This document shows positions 1 through 10,700 of a DNA stretch of 64,000 nucleotides, piece by piece. The DNA lies in the NCBI GenBank assembly GCA_958009055.1, contig OY253664.1, positions 310,001-374,000 of the forward strand, in the 5' to 3' direction. The notes under the pieces were generated by a model. It had not been told where the DNA came from and did not search any database. It was given only the letters and a program-made list of their open reading frames with translations. Numbering within the stretch: the stretch's first letter is position 1; every line of letters begins with the position of its first letter. The position numbers and the translations under genes were made by a program. Source of the stretch: Choricystis sp. odSpoLacu1 (Eukaryota > Chlorophyta > Trebouxiophyceae).

Positions 1-806
1 TCTCAATTCATCCGCTCCCTCGTCGCTGCCCGCCTGGCTGCCGACGTGCTGGACGTGCCGTCCGTGCTGATCGCCCGCACGGATGCCCTGGGTGCGGGCC
101 TGCTGACGTCCGACGTGGACGAGGTCGACCGCCAGTTCTGCACGGGGGAGCGCACGTCCGAAGGCTTCTTCCGCGTCAAGGACGGCATCGAGGCCGCCAC
201 CGCGCGCGGCCTGGCGTACGCGCCCTACTGCGACATGCTGTGGGTGGAGACGTCGACGCCCGACCTGGCGGAGGCCAAGGCGTTTGCCGACGCGATCCAC
301 GCTGTCCACCCGGGCAAGCTGCTCGCCTACAACTGCTCCCCCTCCTTCAACTGGCGCCGCCACCTGGACGAGTCCACGATCGCCACCTTCCAAAAGGAGC
401 TGGGCGCCATGGGGTACGCGTTCCAGTTTGTCACGCTGGCCGGCTTCCACTCGCTCAACCACGGGATGTTTGAGCTGGCCGCCGCCTACGGCAAGCGCGG
501 CATGGCGGCCTACTCGGAGCTTCAGGAGGCCGAGTTCGCGAGCGAGGCGGCGGGGTACACGGCGACCAAGCACCAGCGCGAGGTGAGAGAGAGAGGAGGC
601 GGGTGGGTTGAGAGGGAGAGGAGGCGGGTGGGTTGAGAGGGAGAGAGAGAGAAACGACGAAAAACAAACACTCACCACTTTTCCCTCCCCCCCCTTCCCT
701 CCAGGTCGGCACCGGCTACTTTGACGCGGTGGCCACCGTCGTGTCCGCGGGCGCGTCGTCCACACTGGCGCTTAAGGGGTCGACCGAGGCGGCGCAGTTT
801 GACTGA
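1..806 (+). CDS. ICL: isocitrate lyase, C-terminal part (5' end outside window)
   Basis: Isocitrate lyase splits isocitrate into glyoxylate and succinate, the entry step of the glyoxylate cycle used for growth on acetate or lipid. Two exons are visible, 1-582 and 705-806, joined in phase 0 across a GTGAGA...CCAG intron, giving 227 residues. The family is recognised by the VLIARTDA segment, the CDMLWVET strand and the [13 protein letters not shown] substrate loop. The catalytic KKCGH loop lies upstream, outside the window. The C-terminus reads GSTEAAQFD, close to bacterial AceA ends, and there is no SKL-type peroxisomal signal, so a cytosolic enzyme is likely. Stop is TGA. The next gene follows on the same strand 800 bases later. 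Confidence 0.95.
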
Positions 807-1606
807 GCGCCTGGAAAAAAAAAAAACATGATCGATTGTCGCTTTGGTTCGCACGCGCGGGTGGTGTGTTTGGACCCCCGCCTCCCCCCCCCCCTCTATT
901 TCGTTTTTGACGCGCCCCTGCGCGTGAGGTAGTGGCCGTGGCTTTTTTGTGCGTGCGCGGGAGGGGCGCCACCCACACACGCTGGATTCGCCGGCGCCCG
1001 ACGCCCCCCGTCGCGCGCTCGGCCCTAACCAGCGCGAGGCAGCCCTCCCGCGCGCACACTGGGCCACTCCCCCACCCTCCCCAATTTTGGATGCTCGTTT
1101 ACACACTTAACTGCGTGCCCCTTGTTTCCATTCACTTTTTGTTGTCGCCGCACAATTCTTACTTTTTGCGTTTCGTTTTTTTTTCTCATCACTCGATCTT
1201 CGGTTGAGGACTTTTTCTTTTTTGCCTTTCCCAAAACCATACCCCCCAAAAGCCTCCCCCCGTTGCCCCCCTCGACCCCCCACACACATACACACGCGCG
1301 CGCTGGCGGGCACTCGGCCCGTCCCCCGTGCTGCTGTCGTCGGGTCTTGGGAAACTGTGGGCCGGGTTTGTGTGGAGAGCGCCCCCCAGGCAAAAAACAA
1401 TGTTAGGACTGTGTAATCAAAAAGCCGGCCGACAGGTCGGCACAAAAAAAAGCTGGCGTGGGCGGAGGAAACGGAGGAGCAGGCGCAGAAGGTCAACACA
1501 AAAAGAAATGTTTTTTGGCTAGACCCTGTCTCTCCGCCTGAACGCGTCGTCCTTCTCGCCACACACTCTCTCTGCCCCCTCCCCACCACCGCTCACCACT
1601 CTCGCG
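807..1606. other. intergenic, ICL 3' flank and RRP41 5' flank
   Basis: Eight hundred bases without a convincing gene. It holds an A12 run soon after the ICL stop (817-828), a C-rich stretch near 885-895, and T-rich and pyrimidine-rich sequence from 1120 to 1260. Open frames here have no recognisable protein content. The 3' part presumably carries the RRP41 promoter and 5' UTR. Confidence 0.6.
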
Positions 1607-2585
1607 ATGAGCAAGCGCGAGTGGGTGACTCCGGAAGGCCTGCGCGGCGACGGCCGCCGTGCGCGCGAGTTGAGGCGCCTGCGCGTGGAGCTGGGCGTGC
1701 TGCCGCACGCGGACGGGTCGGCGTGCGTGGAGATGGGCAATACAAAGGTGGGATGGAGGGTGAGGAGAGGAGGTGGGGAGAGGCGGTGGCTGCAATTCGC
1801 CGGCTGCATTCGGTCGTCTCACTCGTGCGTGCTCCCATCCTCCTCTCCCCAGGTCCTGGCCGCAGTGTTTGGACCACGCGTGCCTCCCGGCCGTCCCTCG
1901 GGCGGCGACGCGCCCGTCGACGTGCGGTGCGAGTTTGCGGCGGCAACGTTTGCGACAGGTGAGTTTTTTTGCACCACCAGCGCCCGCCTGGTGGCTGTGT
2001 TTGCGTGAGTGTGACAGGGTACTAGTTTGGACAGAGGGAGGGAAAGGTTGGGATCCATTCTTTTCATTAACTTCCGCCACCCACACAGGCGGCGAACGGC
2101 GAAAACGCCTGCGCCGCGACCGCCGCGCGGCAGAGGCCGCCTCCCTCCTCCGCGACGCCGTGTCTGCCTCCATCCTCACCACCTCGACCACGCGGGGCGC
2201 CCGCCTGGATGTGGGCGTCCACGTCCTGGCCGACGGCGGGGGCGCCCTGGCTGCGGCACTCAACGCGGCGGCCGCCGCTCTCGGCGATGCTGGGGTTCCC
2301 CTCGCCGACCTCCTGGCCGCCTGTGGCGCCACGTCCCTGGATGGCGCCACCCTGCTGGACCCCTCGGACGCGGAAGAGAGGGGGGATGGGCCGACGGCAG
2401 TGGTGGCAGCTTGGACGACGCGCGGAGGGTTAGCGGCAGTCCACACCGACCGCGCGGCCCCGCCCGACGCGTTGGCCGACCTGCTGGCCGCGGCCGAGGA
2501 TGGGGCGGCGGCGGCGGGGGTGACGCTGCGGGAAGCGCTGCTGGCCAAGGCGGCGGCGGTGGGGGCGGCGGCGGGCGGGTTTTGA
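1607..2585 (+). CDS. RRP41: exosome complex component RRP41 (RNase PH family)
   Basis: RRP41 is one of the six RNase PH-fold subunits of the RNA exosome ring, which processes and degrades RNA 3'-5' in nucleus and cytosol. Exons 1607-1747, 1853-1958 and 2089-2585 join in frame to give 247 residues, about the usual length. The N-terminus has the family block GLRGDGRRARELRRLRVELG followed by HADGSACVEMGNTKVLAAVFGP, which spans the first splice junction and supports it. Later parts match the RNase PH second half (DVGVHVLADGGGALAAALNA, then ALGDAGVPLADLLA). The C-terminus is Ala/Gly-rich. It is convergent with the NFU gene, with 93 bases between stops. Confidence 0.93.
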
Positions 2586-2678
2586 TGGTTTTTTTGTTTT
2601 TGTTTTTTCGGGTCAAAGCATTTTTTTGTTTCAACACACTTCTCTGCCTCTGCCTCCTTTTCTCCCCCTCTCTCCATC

Positions 2679-4107
2679 TCACTCCAGCACCACATCCTTC
2701 AACCCGGGAAACCTATCTTTCACAGCCGCCATGATGCCGGTGGCGAGGGGGGGGGGACCCTCGTACGCAAGGCGCGCGATCCGGTCGTCTCCGATCGGCG
2801 CGACCGACACTGATCCACCGTACGCCGCGATGGCCGGCCTCAACCCGTCCAGCATGGCGTCCACCGCGTCCGCGGTGACAGACCCATCGTCGGCCAGGAG
2901 GGCGCCGGGGCCGTCCTCCACGCGCTGGACGGAGGTGACCGCGTCGCCAAACGCCGACTTGAGCGCGCGCTCCACTCCCATCGCCAGCGTGGCCCCCGCC
3001 GACGCGCACGTGGAGCACGCCCCCGTCAGCCGCACGCGCACGATGCCGTCTGTCACTGAGACGACGGTGACGTCGCCCCCGTCGGCGAGGAGGTAGGGGC
3101 GCACTTCGTCGAGGGCGGCTTCAGCGGACTCAATCGTCAACGCGGCCGCGGTCGACGGCCCACTGGCACCCACAACCCGGTGCACCACCGCCCTGGAGAA
3201 CGGGGTGGCGGGCGAGTCGGCAGGTCGGCGCGCGGGGGACGGCGGCGCCACCGTGGCCGCCGTCTGGGCGCCGACAACGGCGGACCAGTCGCCCTCGACC
3301 GCCGCCCGCAGCGCGGCGGGGTCCCTCACTGCAGGCCCGTCCCCGCCGTCCGTCTCGTACGCCATGGCTTTGACCAGCTTGGCTGAGCGATCGTCGTGCT
3401 CCGCCTGGGCGGAGGGAGTGCGGCCGGCGGTTGTGAGGTTGGCGAAAAGGGACGCATCAGCACCATTCCCCGGGGGCAGCGTCCCCGCGGCCGCCAGCCA
3501 CGCGTCCGCCTGCTCCTGCAGCGCCTTGCGCCCCACCATGGCCTTGTTGGCCACCAGCAGGGCGCGCACGGAGGCGACGCGGTCGGCGCCGTGGCGGGCG
3601 AGGGCGCCGCGCACGGTGGCGGCCGCGTCGCGAGACGCGCCGACCCACTGCAGCGCGCGCTGGGCGTCAAACAGGGCCAGCACTCCCGGGACGGGGGGGG
3701 CGGTCGCGCGGGCGGCGAGCCAGGCGTCGACGGGGGTGATGGAGGAGCCGTCGTCTTCCTGTGGAGAGGGGTGGGTTGGAGGGATGGCGTGACGGACGCG
3801 GGGGCATGGGCGGCGTCGCGCCGCCGCTCTCCCCCATTCCCCTCCCCTTCCCACTACTCACCGGCCGCGGCACGTACGCACTGTCGGCAACGCTCGAGAC
3901 ATGCACGTCGGCCCCGCGGTTGCCGTAGAGTTCGGCGTGGAGGCCGGCGTGGCCTTCGGGGACGGCTTCGTCGGTCGTCGGCGCCGTGGCGGCGTGCGAA
4001 GATTCGTGCGAAGGTTCAGCGCGCAGAGGCAGGGGGAGGCGGCGGCGAGACCGGGGGAGGGTGGCGCCGGGTGGCGCCCGTGTCGGCAGGCGCGTGACGG
4101 GGCGCAT
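2679..4107 (-). CDS. plastid-type NFU iron-sulfur scaffold with an N-terminal GIY-YIG-like domain
   Basis: NFU proteins hold and transfer Fe-S clusters. Exon 1 is 4107-3862 and exon 2 is 3758-2679; they join in phase 0 to give 441 residues. Residues 1 to about 35 are basic, Ser/Arg-rich and transit-peptide-like. Residues about 105-180 (PGVLALFDAQ, then LQWVGASR, ending LPPGNG) resemble the GIY-YIG-type domain of plastid glutaredoxin GRXS16. Residues about 290-360 form the NifU C-terminal domain with YLLADGGDV and the cluster ligands C330 and C333. Residues about 375-441 are a second, degenerate NifU domain without the CxxC, as in plant plastid NFU1-3. The domain match for GIY-YIG is from memory of the family. 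The gene is divergent from LIL3, 168 bases apart. Confidence 0.88.
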
Positions 4108-4275
4108 GGCTGCTGTGTGGGAGGGCCAAAAGGGAAGAAAGAGTGGGGGAAAGGTTGGGTCGGGTCGCGCGCCGGCCGAAAGAAAAAAAAACACTCTCGC
4201 CCAAAAACACACTTCGCCCCGCCGCTTCCGGCCTCTCTGCTCCTTTCCGCACCCCCCCACCACCCCCTGGCAGCC
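4108..4275. promoter_or_regulatory. divergent intergenic region, NFU / LIL3
   Basis: 168 bases separate the two start codons of oppositely oriented plastid-protein genes, so one short region must serve both. It contains CCGAAAG followed by an A9 tract (4174-4190), an element with near copies at 38154-38174 and 47253-47274. No TATA box is evident. Confidence 0.45.
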
Positions 4276-5407
4276 ATGCTGATGAACCGCGCCCTGCGTG
4301 CGCCGGCCCCCCGTCGGTGAGTGTGTGGTCTGGGGAGAAAGCGGGCAGACAAGGAGAGGCACCGACGGAAGCAAGCCCAGCCGTTTTTTTTGTCTCCACA
4401 TTTGACGCCCGCCCGCCGCCGCCCCGCCGCCTCTGCCGCGTCCACCCCGCCACGCGCACACTGCGGCTAGAATGCTGGCCTGTTGGGGAGGCGTCGACTC
4501 CCGGCACTGGGATAACGAGACGCCGCACCCTTGCCAACGCGCTTGCGCCCCCGCCCCTCTTTTTCTTTTCCCCAGCGCCTGCGTCGTCGTGCGCGCCGAG
4601 TCGACGGCCACCGCCGAGCCCAAGGTGAGAGATGGTGTGGGAATGCGCGTGCTGGGGCGGGTGAAGTGTGAGGGGGGGGAGGGAGGGAGGGGAGGGCCGG
4701 CACGCCGCGACCCCGCACAAAACAAGGCGCTCGACCTCACCCCGCGCCCCCCCCCCCCACCCACCCCACAACTCCAGCGCAAACTCTCCCCCCTGGAACG
4801 TGGAGGCACTCTGTCCGGCGAAGCTGCCGTCGGCAAGGACGCCTCCGCCGCTGCCAAGGCGGCCGCCGCGGGCGCCGCGGCCGCGGCCGTCCGCATGCAG
4901 GTGACCTCCGACGGACGCTTCACCGACGACCGCTGGGCCGACGGCCGCTGGATCCTGTCCAAGTTCGCGTCCGCCGACGGGTCCACCGACTGGGACGCGG
5001 TCATCGATGCCGAGATGGCGAGGCGCAAGCTGCTGAAGGCGACGCCGCTGCCGTCCCTCTCCGACGACCCCGTCAACTTTGACACCTCCGAAATCCCGTG
5101 GTGGGCCTGGATGCGCCGCTTCCACCTGCCCGAAGCCGAGAAGCTGAACGGGCGGGCCGCCATGATTGGGTACGTGCTGGCGTACTTTGTGGACTCCGTC
5201 TCCGGCGCCGGCATCGCCGACCAACAAAACTCGTTCCTGGGCAAGCTCGCCCTCCACGTCGCCGTGTTTGGCGTCCTCCTGTTCCGGTCGTCGGGCGGGC
5301 TGTCCACGTACCGGGGGCTGCTGGATGAGGCCACCTTCTACGACAAGCAGTGGTCGCAGGGGCGCGCGTGGCAGGGCGGCGACCGGCCGTCGGAGACGGA
5401 GCGCTGA
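4276..5407 (+). CDS. LIL3: light-harvesting-like protein 3 (LIL3)
   Basis: LIL3 is a thylakoid membrane protein of the LHC-like family that binds and stabilises geranylgeranyl reductase and protochlorophyllide oxidoreductase in chlorophyll synthesis. Exons are 4276-4316, 4576-4624 and 4778-5407, all junctions in frame, giving 239 residues. The first exon and start of the second give a short basic, Ala-rich transit peptide. The conserved block runs FTDDRWADGRWIL, DWDAVIDAEMARRK, then FDTSEIPWWAWMRRFHLPEAE. The LHC motif ELNGRAAMIGY appears as KLNGRAAMIGYVLAYFVDS, and a second hydrophobic stretch LALHVAVFGVLLF follows. It ends LLDEATFYDKQW, typical of LIL3. This is one of the best indicators that the organism is photosynthetic. 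Confidence 0.95.
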
Positions 5408-5580
5408 AGTGTTGGAAAGGCGCCTTTTTTTCCTGTTTGATTCGTGGCGCGGGCCGAGAGGTGTGGCTGGGACTATGAGAGAGGGAGGCTGCTTGGGGCG
5501 CATGAGGTGTGTTTTTTTCATCTTCTTTCCAAAGCTGCGTTTTTTTTTGTTCAACCGAAAAACTTTGCGCCTTTCATTTT

Positions 5581-7674
5581 TCACGCGTCCGGCGTGCACG
5601 CCGCCCGCCTTGCCGCGCGCGCCGCCACCACGTCCCTCTCCAGCGCGGTCACCGCGTGATACGCCACCGTCTCGGCTTCCACAGCGTCGGCCGCGTCGAC
5701 GCGCGCCGCCCGCGGCCGCGCGCGCGCAGCCGCACGCTCACCGCCCGGGCCGCCGCGCGAGCGGGGCCGTCGGGCGTCGCCACGGCCCGCACCGCGGCCG
5801 CCAGGCGGGAGGCCGTGGAGGGGCCGTCCAGGCCGCCGCGGCCGAGCGTGATCGCAAAACGTTTGGAGGCTGCCTTGGCCAGGTTGTCGGCGCCATCGCC
5901 AAAGAAGGGGACGCCCACCAAGGGCACACCGTGAAACGCGGCTTCATAGACACCGTTGGCGCCGCCGTGGGTGATGAAGGCGGCGACGGCGTCCGACTGG
6001 AAGAGCGCGTTTTGGGGGAGCCAGGCAGAGGCAGACACGTGGCGCCCCAGGCGCAGCGAGGCGAGCGGGGTGGACAGGGGCAGGTCGGCGTCCGACACCT
6101 TCCACAGGATGGGGGTGGGGGCCAGGGCGTTGAGGGCGGCGGCGATGGTGCGGGCGTGGGGTGGGGCTGAGAGAGAGAGGGGAGGGGGGGTGGAGGGATG
6201 AACAAAAAAGGTAGACGACGGAAACACTCTCCCCTCCTCCCCACACAAGATCACAAACACACTCACTCAGACGCACGGTCGTGCCAAACGACACGTAGAT
6301 GAGGCGGCCGCCGGACGCGTCGACGATGCGCTGTGTGGAGGAGGGGGGCGGGGTTTTGGCGGCGGTCCAAAAACCACTCTCCCGTCTCCCCTCCCACCAC
6401 ACTCTCTCACCTGCAAATCATCGGGCAACGTGTCCGTCGTGTTGGAGGGTAGGATGGCTCCAATCGTGCGCACCTTGGGCGGCAGGGAGCGCGGCCTGAG
6501 AGAGGGAGAGAGAGCGAAGGGTTGGAGCAGGCCTGTCCTCCCACCCCCTCTCTCCCTCCACCCTACACGCACAACCCCACTCACCACTCCACCGCCCAGT
6601 CCGCGTTGTACAGGTGCACAATCTCGCGCGCCGCAGAGGCGGGGGACCCCAGAAGAGGGATGCCGTGCTTGGCAGAGACCGCGCCCCACGCCCCCCGATA
6701 AATCGACCGAAAGTGGGAGCGGGCGGCCCACTTGTGGGCGTGGTTGCGCAGGCGCTGGGTGAAGGTCTGTGTGGATGGGAGGGGGGGGAGGGGTGTGCGT
6801 GGGTGTTGTGTGCGGCCGGAGAAACAACAACGAAACACACAACAAAACGACCCCCCAAACCACAACCACGCACCATGGGCGCCGCCAGCCCCGTCCCAAA
6901 CTGGGGCACCACCCCCGCATCATTGGAGAAGCCCAACAAGTCGGCGTGCAGGGGTTCCACGATGCCGGTGCAGGAAATGGTGGCGAGGGGTGTGGCGAGG
7001 GTGGAGGCCAAGCCGTGCGCTGCCAGAAACGCGATGTCTCCGACGACCACGTGCGGCCCCCCACTCCCGCAGCGACTGCATGAGGGTGGTGTCGGAGAGG
7101 AGGGCGTCTGAGGCCGCCACCCAGGCGCCCACATGGCCGCCTTGGAGGGGGGAGGACGAGGCGGAGGCAGCGAGGTAGTCGCGCCACCAGTCGAAAGCGC
7201 GGAGAGAGCCGTAGGGGTGGATGGTGGGGGACGCGCCGCCGGAGGGGGGGGGCGGGATGGCGGCCACATCGTCCTCCACGACCAGCATCTGGTGTGTGGG
7301 GGGGTGGGGTGAGGGGGTGTGGGATCGAAACATAGGTTGGACCGGCGGGGGCCGCGAGCAGGCACGGGGGGTCCCGCCTCCCCTTTTTTCTCCACCCCAT
7401 CACACACACACACACCTTGACGTCGTGCCCCCGCCCCGCCAGCTCGGCCGCGATGACGTGCATGACAAACAGGTGGGACCGGCCCGAGACGAGGGGGACG
7501 GCCAGGATGCGCAGGCGGGGGCAGGGAGAGGGGGGGGGCTGGGGCGACCACGGTGGCGGCGGCGGCGGCGGGGGTGGTGGCGGCGCCGCCGTCTGCAGGC
7601 GCGACCGAGGTGGAGGCCACACTGGACGCCAGGGCGGCCAGCGCGACCGCGGCCAGGGCTCGCGGGCGCGTCAT
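5581..7674 (-). CDS. UDP-glycosyltransferase (UGT family 1), reading frame broken
   Basis: UGTs move sugar from UDP-sugar to small lipophilic acceptors. Probable exons are 7674-7416, 7288-6874, 6766-6585, 6495-6411, 6330-6267 and 6166-5581. The N-terminus (MTRPRALAAVALAALASS) is signal-peptide-like, then LRILAVPLVSGRSHLFVMHVIAAEL is the usual UGT start. The last exon carries the donor-sugar signature WLPQN...FITHGGANGVYEAAFHGVPLVG, ending PFFGDGADN, in the animal-type rather than plant-PSPG style. The frame must shift at the G9 run 7530-7538, at the G/C run near 7055-7061 and at the GC repeat near 5716-5727. Without the last shift translation ends at 5649. No C-terminal membrane anchor is clear. 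It lies head-to-tail with the ABCB gene. Confidence 0.8.
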
Positions 7675-7799
7675 GTTGGGGGGTCAAAGGGGGAGAGGCG
7701 TTAGAGAGGGAGAGTGTTCTTTTGTTCGATCACACACCGACGCGTTTTCACCTTTCTTCTCTCTCTCCCTCCACCCCACCACACCCCCTCACGCACAAA

Positions 7800-10700
7800 T
7801 CAAAGCAGCTGACTCTCCACCAGCGCCGCATACGTCCCCCCCGCCTCCACCAGGGCGGCGTGGGTCCCCCGCTCGGAGACAACCCCCCCCTCGATGACGG
7901 CAATGGTGTCAGCGTCCCGCACCGTTTTCAGGCGGTGGGCGACGACCACCGTCGTGCGGCCGCGGGCCAGGGTGGTGAGCGCGTCCGTGATCTTGGCCTC
8001 TGAGGTGGCGTCCAGGGCGGAGGTGGCCTGAGTGTGTGTGTGTGTGTGTGTGTTGGGGTGGGGTGAGGTGGGTTGGTCGAGAGGGAGGGGGCCGTGCCCC
8101 CCCCACACACCCTCTCTCTCTCAACCCTCCCTCTCACCTCGTCCAGCAGAATGATCTTGGGCGCCCTCAAAAAGGCGCGCGCAATGACGATGCGCTGGCG
8201 CTGGCCGCCGGACAGGCCGCGCGCGCCGGCCAACGACGACGACGTGCCGCCGCCGCCCGCGACAACCGTGTCATACCCCTGCGGCAGGTCGGCGATGAGC
8301 CCCGCCGCATTAGCGGCCAGGGCGGCGGCCTGGACGGAGGCCAGGGTGGCGCCGGGGGAGCCGTAGGCGATCTGTGGTGGGAGGGTGAGGGGAGAGGGTT
8401 GGATGATCAACCAGGCATGGCACCCCCGCTGTGTGTGAGAGGCCTCTCTCTCTCTCTCCCAACTCTCTCTCTCACATTGTCAAACACGGTGCCCGTGAAA
8501 AGGACGGGATCCTGCGCCACGACCGCCATCTGGGAGCGGTACCACCCGACGTCGAGGGAGGAGATGTCCACGCCATCCAGGGTCACCCGCCCCTTGAGCG
8601 GGTCATACAGGCGAGCCAGCAGCCCCAGCACGGTGGACTTGCCACAGCCGGAGGGGCCAGTGACGGCCAGGGTGGTGCCGGCCGGGATGGTGAGGGAGAG
8701 GGAGCCAAAGATGGGTTGGCGCGGACGGGAAGGGTAGGAGAAGGCGACTCCCTCCAGAGCCAGCTCGCCGGTCACGGTGGCCAGGGTGCGGCGCCCGGGT
8801 TTGCCGCGCCCCCCCTCGATGGCGGTGCGGGGGGTGGGGGGCGCCAGCACGCGGTCCAGGCAGCCTGCGACGGATGCCAGGGCGGGGGCAACCGCTTGCG
8901 CGTCGGCCAGGGACGCGGTCGCCAGCACCACCGTGAAAAACACGCGCAGCATGGAGGGCAGGTCGAGAGACCCTGACGCCACGGTGCGGCCGCCATACCA
9001 GAAGGCGAGGTCGTACATGCAGAACTGGGCCGCGGACGCGGCGGCCGCGCCGGCGGCAGCGGTGGCTGCAGCGATCGTGGCGGCCGCCGTCGCCGGCGCC
9101 AGGCACAGGCGGTAGGCGGCGACGGCATCCGACTCCAGGCCGTACGCGACGACGGTGCGCAGGCCGCGCAGGGACTGGGTGGCGACGCCGTGCGCGAGCG
9201 CGGCCACGGGCGCCGCGCGCGCCGCGCCGTGCGCGGTCGCGGCCGCCTGCGCCGCCGCGGCAGCCGCCAGCACCGGCACCGCCGCCGTGACGACCAGCGT
9301 CATGCGCCACCCAGAGGCCAGGGCCAGTCCGTAGGCGACGACGACGCCGACGGCAGCTTGGACGAGGGCGGGGAGGGCGGTCGAGGCGGCGTCGCGGAGA
9401 GCGCCTGCATCGCCCGCCAGCGCCGCCGTCAACGGCGCCGCCGGGTGGATGTCGTGCCAGGCGATGTCCTGGGTCAGGTACAGGCCCAGCAGGCGGCCGC
9501 GAGCGCGGGCGGCGGTGCCTTCTGCCGCGCGCGCCGGCGGCGGCGCCGCGGAGGGTGTGGGCCGCTGCGGCCGCGGCCGCCAGCCCGCCAAACAGGCCGC
9601 ACCAGGGCGCGACGCCCGCCCGCACCGCGGCGGGGGTGGGAGCATAGAACGCGTCGATGACGGAGGAGATGCAGACGGCAAAGGCAGGGTTCTGGGCGCC
9701 TGCCACGGCGGCGGAGAGTGCGGCGAGCGCCGCGGCCGGCGCGTCGGGCGGCGCGAGCGACGCGAGCGCGCGCGCGCCACGCGCGTGCGCGCCGCCGCCT
9801 GCGCCGCGTGCAGCCGGTCAAACAGGGACGCCCGCCCCGCCACCTGTTTGCGCGGCTTGGAGGGGGAGGAGGGGTCGTCTCCATCGCCGCCGGCGGCGGC
9901 GAGTAGGTCGGCCGCTCGGACGTCGGCGCCCGCGTCGCGCGAGGCAGAGGCCGCGACAAGGGCCGCATACACCCCTCCCTTCCCCACCAGCTCGCCATGG
10001 GTGCCCGTCTCCACCAGTACCCCCCTCTCCAGCACGGCGATGATGTCCGCATTGACGACGGCGGACAGGCGGTGGGCGACGGTGACGGTGGTCTGGACTT
10101 CTGCTTCCACCGCCGCGTCCAGCGCTGACGTGGCCTCATCCAGCAGCAGGATGGGGGCGCCCCGCACCAGGGCGCGGGCCAGGGCCAGGCGCTGGCGCTG
10201 GCCGCCCTACAGGCCGGCCCCCGCGTCGGCCAGGGGGGTGGCGTAGCCGTGGGGGAGGGAGGCGATGAAGCCGTGCGCGCCCGCCGCGCGCGCGGCCGCG
10301 ACCACGGCCGCGTCGTCGGCGTCGGGGCGGCCCGCCCGTATGTTGGAGGCGATGGACAGGGAGAAGAGGACGGGGTCCTGGGAGACGACGGCGATGTGGG
10401 AGCGGTACCTGTGTGGAGGGAGGGAACAGGGGGGTCGAAAAAAACCGAAACCAAAAACGATTGATCGACCCACCACCCCACCACCCCTCCTCACCAGTCC
10501 AAATCCAGCAGGCTCACATCCACGTCATCCAGCGTCACCCGCCCCCCCGTCGGCGTGTACAGGCGCTGCAGCAGGGCGAGGGCGGTGGACTTGCCGGAGC
10601 CTGACCCCCCCACGAGCGCGGCCGACCAGCCGGCCGGGATCTCAAAACTCACGCCCTCCAGGATGGGGGCCTCCGGGCGGGAGGGGTAGGCAAAAGACAC

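Noticed and set aside
3667..5599. Two overlapping minus-strand frames of more than 500 codons
   Set aside because: They run through the LIL3 gene on the other strand and past the NFU start. Only the segment 4107-3862 of one of them is real, as NFU exon 1.
10207..10209. TAG as a reassigned sense codon
   Set aside because: The PP2A B'', helicase-associated and sphingomyelinase genes end naturally at TAG, so TAG terminates in this genome.
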